Source: Candidatus Ancillula prorhinotermitis (GTDB lineage Bacteria; Actinomycetota; Actinomycetes; Actinomycetales; Bifidobacteriaceae). From it: a stretch of DNA of 29,668 nt. The position numbers and the translations under genes are program-made. Location of the stretch: the NCBI GenBank assembly GCA_031280795.1, contig JAITGF010000006.1, positions 1 to 29,668 of the forward strand. The letters run 5' to 3'. The notes under the pieces were generated by a model that saw nothing but the letters and a program-made list of their open reading frames with translations, was not told the DNA's origin and ran no database searches. Shown here piece after piece: positions 22,750 through 29,668 of the stretch; the first letter of the stretch is position 1, and each line of letters opens with the position of its first letter.

Positions 22750-23450
22750 ACTGTGGGGGGCATCACCTCCCCTAGACCAACAACGACTCCGCTGGAAAAG
22801 TCGGCTTTAATTATGCTGCGGATTGCAAGTAGTACGCCAGGCATAAAGGCTTCGCGCGAAAGCACGTCCTGGTCGATCACTAGACGCTCGCCGGGGTTAG
22901 TCATGATAACCTCCTGCTTAGCAAGATAACCATCACCGCGCACTGAAAGAGCATCTGGCCGGGGAATGCCCAGCCTTTCAAGGTCGTCTTGAAGCGCAAG
23001 TGCAGTGCCTGAAGGCTTGTCGGCCTTGGCTTTATGGTGATATTCAATGATATGCGTATCCTCAAAGTACCTAGCTGCTTCTTTGGCAAAACGGCTTTGG
23101 AGAACGGCAGAAATTGAGAAATTAGGCACTAGAAACACTTTAGCTCGCGGGTAGACCTGGCAAAACGCCTTTAGCTCGTCAATTTTAGCACTCCCCCAGC
23201 CCGAAGAACCGATGATGATGCGTTGAACACCTTCGGAAAGCAGGCGTTGCACATTCGAAAACGAAACATCTGCCACTGTGAATTCCACTGCAACGTCGAT
23301 GCTATGGGGTTCAATCACCCCCAAATCATCGCCTTTATCGAGGGTGAGGGCAAGCTCTAAGTCAGGAGCGCCTTTCACTGTATCGACCACTTGGATGCCC
23401 ATTTTACCACGCGCACCAACCACTGCAACTCTAGTCGGCGGAAAGCTCAC
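22746..23450 (-). CDS. dapB: 4-hydroxy-tetrahydrodipicolinate reductase
   Basis: This 234-residue enzyme reduces the dihydrodipicolinate precursor on the lysine/diaminopimelate path. The nucleotide-binding start is VAVVGARGKMG, the catalytic/substrate motif EYHHKAKADKPSGTA, and the C-terminal domain ends with FMPGVLLAIRSI. It is slightly shorter than usual (about 245-270). GTG start at 23450 overlaps the yciO stop in GTGA, with AAGGAG 10 nt upstream. Confidence 0.93.
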   Translation of the reverse strand: MSFPPTRVAVVGARGKMGIQVVDTVKGAPDLELALTLDKGDDLGVIEPHSIDVAVEFTVADVSFSNVQRLLSEGVQRIIIGSSGWGSAKIDELKAFCQVYPRAKVFLVPNFSISAVLQSRFAKEAARYFEDTHIIEYHHKAKADKPSGTALALQDDLERLGIPRPDALSVRGDGYLAKQEVIMTNPGERLVIDQDVLSREAFMPGVLLAIRSIIKADFSSGVVVGLGEVMPPTV

Positions 23451-24115
23451 TCTAAAAACTCTCCTTGCCCTTGGCGTATCAGCACTGGTTCGTCGCCCAC
23501 CAGATCGAGCACAGTAGTGGGCTCAGTGTCGGTGCTCTCACCCAAATCTACCACCACATCGATGACGCCCCCTAATGCTTCCTCAACGTCGTAAGCGGTG
23601 GAAAATGACTCCACCTCTAAGCCGCGTGTAAAGCCTTCGTGTACGCGAGCACTGCTTGGGGAATCGCCTGTGGGCACGAGCAAAGAAGTTGATAGAATCG
23701 GCTCTCCTAACGTTTCTAGCACTGCTGTAATAGCTGGTGATGACGCTAAGCGGATGCCGATGGTACCGCGCTTCGAGTGAATCTTTTTGGAGAGTTCATT
23801 GGTCGCCTTCAGTAAGAAGGTGTACTTTTCCGTATCCAAACGTTTCAGCATCGTGAAGACGGAGTTATCAATCTTGGCATAATTCGAAGCATCAGAAATC
23901 GAAGCGCACATCAAAGTAAAGTCTTGCTTTGCGTCTAAGCGGCGGATGCGACGGATGCGCTCCACACCGTCCTGGTTCGTTAAACTGCACCCAAGTGCGT
24001 ATCCAGAGCTAGTGGGGTACGCGATTACAGCTTTTGCGCGTAGAGCGTCTACCACCACGTCGACAAGGCGTGGCTGCGGGCTCACAGGATGCAGCTCAAT
24101 TCTCTTTGCATTCAT
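23447..24115 (-). CDS. yciO: YciO-type member of the YrdC/Sua5 family
   Basis: This 222-residue protein has the YrdC double-stranded-RNA-binding fold. HPVSPQPRLVDVVVDALR, VIAYPTSSGYALGC and DFTLMCASISDASNYAKIDN follow E. coli YciO more closely than TsaC, so threonylcarbamoyl-AMP synthesis should not be assumed. The C-terminal TTVLDLVGDEPVLIRQGQGE is also family-typical. A leaderless arrangement drives it: the -10 box ends 6 nt before ATG. It is first in the unit with dapB, ybeY, corC and era. Confidence 0.85.
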   Translation of the reverse strand: MNAKRIELHPVSPQPRLVDVVVDALRAKAVIAYPTSSGYALGCSLTNQDGVERIRRIRRLDAKQDFTLMCASISDASNYAKIDNSVFTMLKRLDTEKYTFLLKATNELSKKIHSKRGTIGIRLASSPAITAVLETLGEPILSTSLLVPTGDSPSSARVHEGFTRGLEVESFSTAYDVEEALGGVIDVVVDLGESTDTEPTTVLDLVGDEPVLIRQGQGEFLE

Positions 24116-24121
24116 ACAATC

Positions 24122-24130
24122 ATTATAGCA
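24122..24130 (-). promoter_or_regulatory. yciO operon promoter giving a leaderless mRNA
   Basis: TGCTATAAT is an extended -10 box on the minus strand. Six nt (GATTGT) separate it from the yciO ATG at 24115. Confidence 0.75.
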
Positions 24131-24153
24131 CGAATTAACATCGCGCGTGTAGG

Positions 24154-27100
24154 TTACAATGCAACAAGCGTAGAGCTATTTCTTTGGCGACGGCGCAAAA
24201 TGTACGCGAAGCTAAGGAGTACGATGACGCTAAGCAGGAGTTGCTTGACGGCATCTAAACCGGTGTCTGGGAGCTTGATCGCAGCATTGCTAGTTAGCGA
24301 CACGCCAAAGAGTGAGAAACGGTCAGTCGTGAACTTCAGATTGGCACCATCGCGCGTGAACGCATGCTCAAGTGCGCTTTCTTGGCCATGCTTATGCCAT
24401 AACTTGTGCGATGCGCCTGCATCCACTACAGACGGGGTCGTTAATGCAACTGGGAAGCCGGGTTGCAAAGTGTTACTATGCCCATGTGGCGCAGTTTCGC
24501 CAGCAGCGTAGTTTGCCGAAGTGCTAGCCGTAAGCGTTTCAAAGCGAATATCCCAAAGCTGGGCGAGCTTATGGTCATCGCCAATCTCAGCGTCTAATGC
24601 CGCGTACTCAGGTGCATCCTGGCCAAATTCGTCAGCTACAAGCTTGGCATTCCATGGCAATTGGGCACTAGGCTCAGCCACTGCTCTAGTTGATAAATCG
24701 TGCAGATTTGAAGCGCGAATCTCAGCCTCAAATGCGTCAACGCCTTCAAGTAGTTGGTTATCTTCAGCGTCGTGCGCCACCAACCAGTCGCGATTGTACT
24801 GATCCGCGATGACATCATCAAAGCAATAGATGAAATCCACAGCTTCTGCAAGTGGCTCGTTGAGGGCATTGACAATGCTAATCGCTGGGTTGTCAAGATG
24901 CAGAATCAATTTACGGTAGCGTCCAATCAAATCGGCTAAGTCAGCATTTGGTACCACAATTAATGCACCAGGGTGGAAAGTTGACACTTCGTAGTTATCA
25001 TACGTGTAAGCAGCATCTTCGATAATACATCCATACTGGTAAGTCGGTGCGCTTGATGCAACGTTGCAGGCGCTTGGGTAAGTATCGCCTGGGGTTAGAT
25101 CGGCAGTTCGATAAGCATCATCGCCGAGTTTCAAACTACCGGTTAGCGGCTGTACAACACCTGCATCAACTGGCACAAAACCGCTTGAGTAAACGCCGAG
25201 GTGGTCCGCTGAGTAAGCATCATTTTCAACCACAGTTACATCATATGCATAGAGCTCGATCGGCTTTTTCGAAATGGTCGCTGTGGTAGTGATTGGCGTA
25301 TCAGTTAGGTGATAATAGCTAGTATCTGTACCAGAAAGTGCGAGCCCACCGATGCCTACAGTTCGATCTCCGGCATTCGGGTTTCCAAACGTCGCTACGT
25401 AGTTATCGTAGTTAACATGCACGTCGTTACGTGAGTTTCCGCTGAGCGTCGTAACATCATCGCCGTCGTAGCAAATCGTATCACCGTCGTTATCGTTTTT
25501 CATGCCATCGCAGACAACTTTTGCAGACACGAAACCTGCCGTCGCCGAAGTGGTACCATCGTAGACTTTATCATTCGCAGTAATGTCAGCTACCGTCACA
25601 TTTAGCGGCGCACCGGCGGGCACGTTGATATCAACTGGTGCAGAAGCATCAATAACTTTGTAATCATCGTCTTGGGCTTTCAGGCGCACACAGTAATGAG
25701 CACCGTTTCCACTGACGTTGTCGATTAAATTAGCACTCACGGCAGTAGAGTAGCTCTCACCTGGCACATCGCCACAGCTATTATAACTCCCCCGGTTGGC
25801 TATTTCGAAGTCGGAGAACATAAGTCCTGCTGGAATAGCTTCATTTTGCAAAGCGATAATTCCGTCATGCTTAGCGTTCCACGAAGCAGGTGTAACGTTG
25901 AACCAGGACTGGTCAATTGCATTGCGGTAGAAGTGTGCTTTGAAAGTCGGAGCCATTTCAGAGGTTTCTAAAAGGTAGTCGATCATGTTTTTACCAATGC
26001 TGACATCAGTGCAACTTTCATCATAAGTGCAATGCCAGTTTGTGAACTCAGAATGCAAAGGAACTGCTCCCGCTGGACTTAACTCTCCAAAAGCGGGGGC
26101 AAAAAGAGGGATTTGTACAGGGGTCCCCCCTAAATTTTGGGGCAAAACATAAGCAATACTCCAGCCAGTTATCTCGCGCTCATTAGGGTATGCAAACACA
26201 GATGGTAAAGAAGCTACTATCAGATAACTTGCATCAGACTCGCGAGATTCGGGGTCAGAGACGATTAATTTAAATAAGCTTTCCGTATATTGATCTAATA
26301 ACACATCATCGACATTAATCTCCACTGTTTCATCTGCCTCTTCTGGAGAGACTTCACCTTCATATGAACATTCAGTTTCTGTAAAATCGCACATGTAAAG
26401 TGTATAGGTGAGATCAGTCTTGCTATAAGCTCCAGGGTCGACAAGATCGGCTGTGAATGTCAGCCTGTTCACGAAGTGGTCATCCATCGAAATCGTCATC
26501 GCACCTGGGGTAGCGGGATTGTTTGCAATGTAGCACGCATAAAGCGGAACCACAACGCCTGCAGAGTAAGCTGACTGCCAGTTTTGCTTATTCAGAGTTG
26601 AAACGCCTGCAGCGTCTGAGCGCAAATTGGGACAAGTTGTAACGCTAGGAAGTACTTCGTCACCTAGAACATCTGAACTCCAGCCTCCAAAATGATATCC
26701 AGAAGGTGCCGTAGGTACTGGGAAAGTCGGGAAATCAGTGTCCCCATCCGCCCAGTCGACATATCCGGGGCCATTTACCATCAGATAAGGCACATCAGAC
26801 GTACCATTTCTAGCATGTAGTACGAACATCTTATGTGCACTTGGGTTCCAAGCGTAAGTAGCATAAAGCACAGTATTCTGCGTAACTTCTACCTCCGTAG
26901 ATGGCATAGGGTCGATGGTATAGTCACCTGCTTTGTAGCTTTCCCCGCCAGCACTCTCACAAGCAGTCTTTATCGCACCACGAGTTGCATTATTATCCTC
27001 TCCGGCAGCTATGGGGTTTAGGGGTACTGAGCACCACACGTCGATAGGGGTAGTCGACTCGCGACCAATGAAATCTCCAATATCTGTAGTGTTCACTGGA

Positions 27101-27981
27101 GTGGCTGGGTCAGTTACATGCTCACCACTTAAGTAATACAGCATCCCAAAAGCTGCTGGCGGAAAGCTCCATCCAGCACCCCCATTAATATCATACTGCA
27201 AAGTGTTGATTTTAATCGGGAATAGATCGTTTAAGCCACCATCAGGGATAGCAGAGGCTATTGACCAGCTACGTAAGCCGTCTCCACCTATTTCGGTACA
27301 AGAGAATGCGTATAAAGTGATGTCTGTGTTCTGTGGCAGGTTAGGTGCTGTAACGCTTAAACCTAAGAGGTCGCCGCCAACTGCAGTAAGAGACCCCTCC
27401 GACGCATCGCAATCAGAAAGGGCGCGGGGGGAACCGCCAACGCAATCAGCACCCTCACTGTTGCTCGATATGCACCAAGAGTCAGATTCTTCCATTGTGA
27501 AAGAGAATACCAAAGACTTAACTTGATGGTTAGGTATCGTCACAGACTGAGATTGAAGACTATAGGAAGGCGTGCCTATTTGTGGAAGTACAGGGATGTC
27601 TTGAGGATGAACCTGTGTTTCGTCGACACCATCTTGACCGTCTTGAGCCTCTGTAGAGTCCATATCGCTACCGGTCATATCGGTTTCATCAGGTGAATGA
27701 ACTTGAACAGAAGAGTCGTCGACAGCGCCCTCACCTTGCTGTGTACCATCTTCCTGTACACCACCTTCCTGTGTATCGCCTTCTTGGCCTTCTTGCGCGG
27801 GGTTCTCTGGAGTCAGGACGTTAGCCTCAGTAAGTTCCGTAGCATGGGCGTTACCTAAAGCACTTGATTCCACCATTACAAATGATGCAACTAATAGTAA
27901 TGTTACTGCAACAGCCAATGCAACTGCGCGCTTAATTGTATAGTCTGCCAACTGGTCAAACTTCTTAAGAAAATCGTTTAT
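24154..27981 (-). CDS. Large LPXTG-anchored surface protein
   Basis: This exported protein has about 1275 residues. A signal peptide (RAVALAVAVTLLLVASFVMVE, cleavage probably near GNAHA) is followed by an acidic Gln/Gly/Glu-rich stretch. One or two Listeria-Bacteroides (Flg_new/InlB-B-like) repeats follow (YDINGGAGWSF..., YHFGGWSSD), then a YDG-type module (ITANDKVYDGTTSATAGF). It ends with the sortase signal LPDTG, a membrane segment and RRRQR. Cysteines are unusually frequent for a wall protein. Start: GGAGG is 6 nt before ATA at 27981; the first canonical in-frame codon after the promoter is TTG at 27951, and the ATG at 28059 lies upstream of the promoter. It is probably an adhesin or envelope protein. 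Confidence 0.85.
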   Translation of the reverse strand: MNDFLKKFDQLADYTIKRAVALAVAVTLLLVASFVMVESSALGNAHATELTEANVLTPENPAQEGQEGDTQEGGVQEDGTQQGEGAVDDSSVQVHSPDETDMTGSDMDSTEAQDGQDGVDETQVHPQDIPVLPQIGTPSYSLQSQSVTIPNHQVKSLVFSFTMEESDSWCISSNSEGADCVGGSPRALSDCDASEGSLTAVGGDLLGLSVTAPNLPQNTDITLYAFSCTEIGGDGLRSWSIASAIPDGGLNDLFPIKINTLQYDINGGAGWSFPPAAFGMLYYLSGEHVTDPATPVNTTDIGDFIGRESTTPIDVWCSVPLNPIAAGEDNNATRGAIKTACESAGGESYKAGDYTIDPMPSTEVEVTQNTVLYATYAWNPSAHKMFVLHARNGTSDVPYLMVNGPGYVDWADGDTDFPTFPVPTAPSGYHFGGWSSDVLGDEVLPSVTTCPNLRSDAAGVSTLNKQNWQSAYSAGVVVPLYACYIANNPATPGAMTISMDDHFVNRLTFTADLVDPGAYSKTDLTYTLYMCDFTETECSYEGEVSPEEADETVEINVDDVLLDQYTESLFKLIVSDPESRESDASYLIVASLPSVFAYPNEREITGWSIAYVLPQNLGGTPVQIPLFAPAFGELSPAGAVPLHSEFTNWHCTYDESCTDVSIGKNMIDYLLETSEMAPTFKAHFYRNAIDQSWFNVTPASWNAKHDGIIALQNEAIPAGLMFSDFEIANRGSYNSCGDVPGESYSTAVSANLIDNVSGNGAHYCVRLKAQDDDYKVIDASAPVDINVPAGAPLNVTVADITANDKVYDGTTSATAGFVSAKVVCDGMKNDNDGDTICYDGDDVTTLSGNSRNDVHVNYDNYVATFGNPNAGDRTVGIGGLALSGTDTSYYHLTDTPITTTATISKKPIELYAYDVTVVENDAYSADHLGVYSSGFVPVDAGVVQPLTGSLKLGDDAYRTADLTPGDTYPSACNVASSAPTYQYGCIIEDAAYTYDNYEVSTFHPGALIVVPNADLADLIGRYRKLILHLDNPAISIVNALNEPLAEAVDFIYCFDDVIADQYNRDWLVAHDAEDNQLLEGVDAFEAEIRASNLHDLSTRAVAEPSAQLPWNAKLVADEFGQDAPEYAALDAEIGDDHKLAQLWDIRFETLTASTSANYAAGETAPHGHSNTLQPGFPVALTTPSVVDAGASHKLWHKHGQESALEHAFTRDGANLKFTTDRFSLFGVSLTSNAAIKLPDTGLDAVKQLLLSVIVLLSFAYILRRRQRNSSTLVAL

Positions 27982-28015
27982 GATAAACCTCCGATACTCG
28001 ATTCTTTGTACTCTA

Positions 28016-28044
28016 ATTCTATCATGTGGAGTGCTATTTGTCAA
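28016..28044 (-). promoter_or_regulatory. Promoter of the surface protein gene
   Basis: TTGACA (28044-28039), a 17-bp spacer and TAGAAT (28021-28016) give a near-consensus promoter. Transcription would start near 28009, so translation must begin downstream of that point. It lies 22 bp from the poly-G tract. Confidence 0.8.
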
Positions 28045-28065
28045 ATGAAAATGGGTCATATACTA

Positions 28066-28078
28066 CCCCCCCCCCCCC
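28066..28078 (-). repeat. 13-base G tract upstream of the surface protein promoter
   Basis: Thirteen consecutive C on the plus strand (G on the minus strand) lie just upstream of the -35 box, at about -58 to -70. Such tracts change length by slipped-strand pairing. Here the change would alter promoter spacing to upstream contacts rather than the reading frame. Confidence 0.9.
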
Positions 28079-28128
28079 GCAACAATTTTGTAGTAGTTTG
28101 CAGTTAGGGTACACAAAATAAGCGTATT

Positions 28129-29343
28129 TTATGTAGTTTCAGCATCAGTGGAATCTAACCCATCTTCTAACGTATTGGTTTTCGTCTCGCCATTTGGTAT
28201 TGCGTGCACACTATGAGTTGCTGGCTCTGAACCGTCTTCTGGCATGCTGGTTACTGTATCGTCTTCATCTTTGGTTGATGCATCAGCTGGTGTATCAATG
28301 TCGACACTATCGAACTGGTCGATAGCAGATTCCACAGGGTTCCAGCGCTTAGCCTTCTTTGAAACGTCAGTCTCAGAGTGCATTCCACAACCATGATCAG
28401 CGGATACGACGCGTCCATCATCACGACTCCAAGCATTGGCACAAGCTCCGAAGAGCTGTCCTAAATCGCCCGCTAGTGGGATATAAAATGCACAAGACAT
28501 ACAAGTAGCTCCAGCGATACGTGTCGAAGCTGTGAACGGGCCATGCGTACCTTCATACCAGCGCACAGCCAAGTCTTCTTTGCCATACGCATTAAGCACA
28601 CGATTGCGCTCAAGAGCAAGATTCTCTAACGTCTTCAGATCCTCTTTTTTCAGCAACTCGAAAGTCTCTAGGCGCTCATCGTCGGGCGCGTATTCGATTT
28701 CATCTAACTCAGTCATATCTGCCGGCTTAAGGCGATCCTTAAACGGCACCCAATCTGGCGCAAGCAGTGCACCTTCGCCTGGCAGTAAAACGCTCTCCGA
28801 AACCAGAATGCGCGTTTCATCAGGCAACAAGGTTAGGACTACTGCCCATTTCCAACCATTGTAACCCTCTAAGCTCGACTCAAAGAAGTGGGCAATGATG
28901 CCATCTTCAAGCAAAGCGTTCTCTAGATAATCACCGACGCCGCCTTCACTACCAGCAGTTTGGACGGCGATGCGTCTAGCTAGTTCAATTGAGCTTGATG
29001 CAGCCAAGATGGCGTTCGCAACATCAAACTGCTGCTTTGTGTACGTTTCTTCAGCTAGGATTTCAGGTGCGCCCTTTTTGGGGCTCTCCCCTGTCGCATT
29101 TATTGTGTCGTCTAGCTGGTCACCCGTTTTCTTGGTGGCTCTTTTTGCCTTCTCACCCTTTGCTTTTGTGCTATTTGCGCTAACTGAATCAGGCGCTTTT
29201 TCTACTTGATCTTCGGCAAGTTCTACGAAAAATTCTGCACCGGTCTCATCGACAGATTCTGCACGGGCAGAAGTATCAAGCTCCTCCTTAAGCTCTTCTG
29301 CGCGCCGCTTTGACGGTTTTCGCGCCTTTCTAAAAAATATCAT
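28129..29343 (-). CDS. DUF3027 family protein
   Basis: This 404-residue protein of an Actinomycetes family has unknown function. The core (residues about 85-330) has YNGWKWAVVLTLLP, VLLPGEGALLAPDWVPFKDRLKPAD and a Cys-containing region CMSCAFYIPLAGDLG, FGACANAW, DHGCGMHSE, which could bind metal. The N- and C-terminal ends are charged and of low complexity. The -10 box ends 7 nt before the ATG, so the message is leaderless or nearly so. The gene lies upstream of, and reads towards, the surface protein gene. Confidence 0.85.
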   Translation of the reverse strand: MIFFRKARKPSKRRAEELKEELDTSARAESVDETGAEFFVELAEDQVEKAPDSVSANSTKAKGEKAKRATKKTGDQLDDTINATGESPKKGAPEILAEETYTKQQFDVANAILAASSSIELARRIAVQTAGSEGGVGDYLENALLEDGIIAHFFESSLEGYNGWKWAVVLTLLPDETRILVSESVLLPGEGALLAPDWVPFKDRLKPADMTELDEIEYAPDDERLETFELLKKEDLKTLENLALERNRVLNAYGKEDLAVRWYEGTHGPFTASTRIAGATCMSCAFYIPLAGDLGQLFGACANAWSRDDGRVVSADHGCGMHSETDVSKKAKRWNPVESAIDQFDSVDIDTPADASTKDEDDTVTSMPEDGSEPATHSVHAIPNGETKTNTLEDGLDSTDAETT

Positions 29344-29350
29344 TAACTAC

Positions 29351-29356
29351 ATTATA
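29351..29356 (-). promoter_or_regulatory. DUF3027 promoter -10 box
   Basis: TATAAT is followed by GTAGTTA and then the ATG. The same 16 bases, TATAATGTAGTTAATG, form the yajC promoter and the start of its upstream ORF (10443-10428). No clear -35 is visible. Confidence 0.65.
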
Positions 29357-29365
29357 CATCATTTT

Positions 29366-29440
29366 CTAACTTCGCGCACATAAGGATATGAAACCCTTAT
29401 GTGCGCTCAGAAGAAAATGTGCATTCTAATAAAGGCGCTG
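29366..29440. repeat. Structured intergenic repeat, copy 1
   Basis: A conserved 11-base head (CTAACTTCGCG) is followed by a hairpin with a perfect 12-bp stem (GCGCACATAAGG, 29374-29385, with 29395-29406) and a conserved 35-base tail starting CTCAGAAGAAAATG. Just after it, AAGGCGC and GCGCCTT (29432-29451) form another 7-bp stem. No ORF is supported. Confidence 0.75.
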
Positions 29441-29482
29441 AGCGGCGCCTTAACTCCGCTCCCTGCGGGGCACAAGTTAGGG

Positions 29483-29501
29483 GTAAATTCAAAGAATTTA
29501 C
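29483..29501. repeat. Perfect 8-bp hairpin between the structured repeats
   Basis: GTAAATTC-AAA-GAATTTAC is a perfect inverted repeat lying between the two structured repeats. No T-tract follows, so it is not an obvious terminator. Confidence 0.6.
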
Positions 29502-29510
29502 ACCGACTTG

Positions 29511-29584
29511 CTAACTTCGCGTGCATATGGAAATAAATTCCATATGCCCCTCAGAAGAAAATGTGCATTCTAATAAAGGCGCTG
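29511..29584. repeat. Structured intergenic repeat, copy 2
   Basis: It has the same 11-base head and identical 35-base tail as copy 1. The hairpin between them has a different sequence (GCATATGGAA with TTCCATATGC, 29523-29547, loop ATAAA) but is again fully paired. The rest of the window to 29668 holds only a small AACGTA/TACGTT hairpin near its end and no gene. Confidence 0.75.
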
Positions 29585-29668
29585 CGATATGCGGGTAGTG
29601 AGCGGGTCAGCAGCTTTGCTGGTGAGCAGGCGAACGTAGCAAGCATACGTTTTTCATAGTTTTCGAAG

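Noticed and set aside
23447..24115. Calling the YrdC-family gene a threonylcarbamoyl-AMP synthase (tsaC/sua5)
   Set aside because: The opening PQPRLVDVVVDALR and the DFTLMC and SNYAKIDN segments follow YciO, whose role in tRNA modification is not established to be the same.
27982..28059. ATG at 28059 as the start of the surface protein
   Set aside because: It lies upstream of the -35 box at 28044-28039, so the transcript would not contain it. The extra residues also do not look like a signal peptide start.
29357..29668. CRISPR array suggested by the spaced repeats at the right end
   Set aside because: There are only two copies, each with an internal hairpin and a long conserved tail, with no regular spacers and no cas genes.

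Overview
The window is chromosomal DNA from a moderately low-GC member of the Actinomycetota. The protein content points to the class Actinomycetes: a SepH-type divisome protein, DUF4193, DUF3027, a yajC-secD-secF-rel cluster, the dut/OB-fold neighbourhood and a ClgR-like box in front of clpC. I cannot name a genus. An LPXTG surface protein behind a poly-G tract suggests a host-associated bacterium, but that is inference.

Layout. (1) Positions 1-1990 look like the right end of an integrative element. They hold the tail of an unrecognised gene, two degenerate tRNA-like relics and a tyrosine integrase that abuts the 3' end of tRNA-Asn. (2) Positions 1990-2312 hold tRNA-Asn and a duplicated, hairpin-rich copy of its 5' region. 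(3) Positions 2313-10467, minus strand, hold rplA and rplK with their own promoter, and a yajC-secD-secF-rel unit that starts from a strong promoter and carries a 19-codon leaderless upstream ORF. (4) Positions 10469-15342, plus strand, hold clpC-feoA-feoB and a feoC-like gene. They read from a promoter divergent to yajC, with a ClgR-type palindrome between the two. (5) thrC (plus) converges on a C1-family aminopeptidase (minus). (6) A repeat-rich divergent promoter region at 18012-18240 leads to sepH, DUF4193, dut and an OB-fold gene (plus). (7) A minus-strand block follows: yciO-dapB-ybeY-corC-era, which is converged upon by the OB-fold gene. (8) A large LPXTG-anchored surface protein (minus) sits behind a sigma-70 type promoter and a 13-base G tract. 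DUF3027 (minus) lies upstream of it. (9) Positions 29357-29668 carry no gene, but hold two copies of a structured repeat whose stems differ in sequence while staying paired.

Functional themes are protein export (YajC/SecD/SecF, both YajC and SecD with lysine-rich tails), proteostasis joined to ferrous iron uptake (clpC-feoABC), stringent response, lysine/threonine metabolism, ribosome assembly (Era, YbeY), cell division (SepH) and a probably phase-variable surface protein.

The most unusual signals concern gene expression. Several genes have ATG exactly 6-7 nt after a -10 box, so their mRNAs should be leaderless. At two genes (the C1 peptidase and the surface protein) the expected start position holds ATA instead of ATG. 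SecD carries a canonical EF-hand loop in its extracytoplasmic part. Gaps over 300 bases: 164-497 holds the two tRNA-like relics; 1746-2312 holds iterons, a terminator, tRNA-Asn and repeats; 29344-29668 holds a promoter and the structured repeats.
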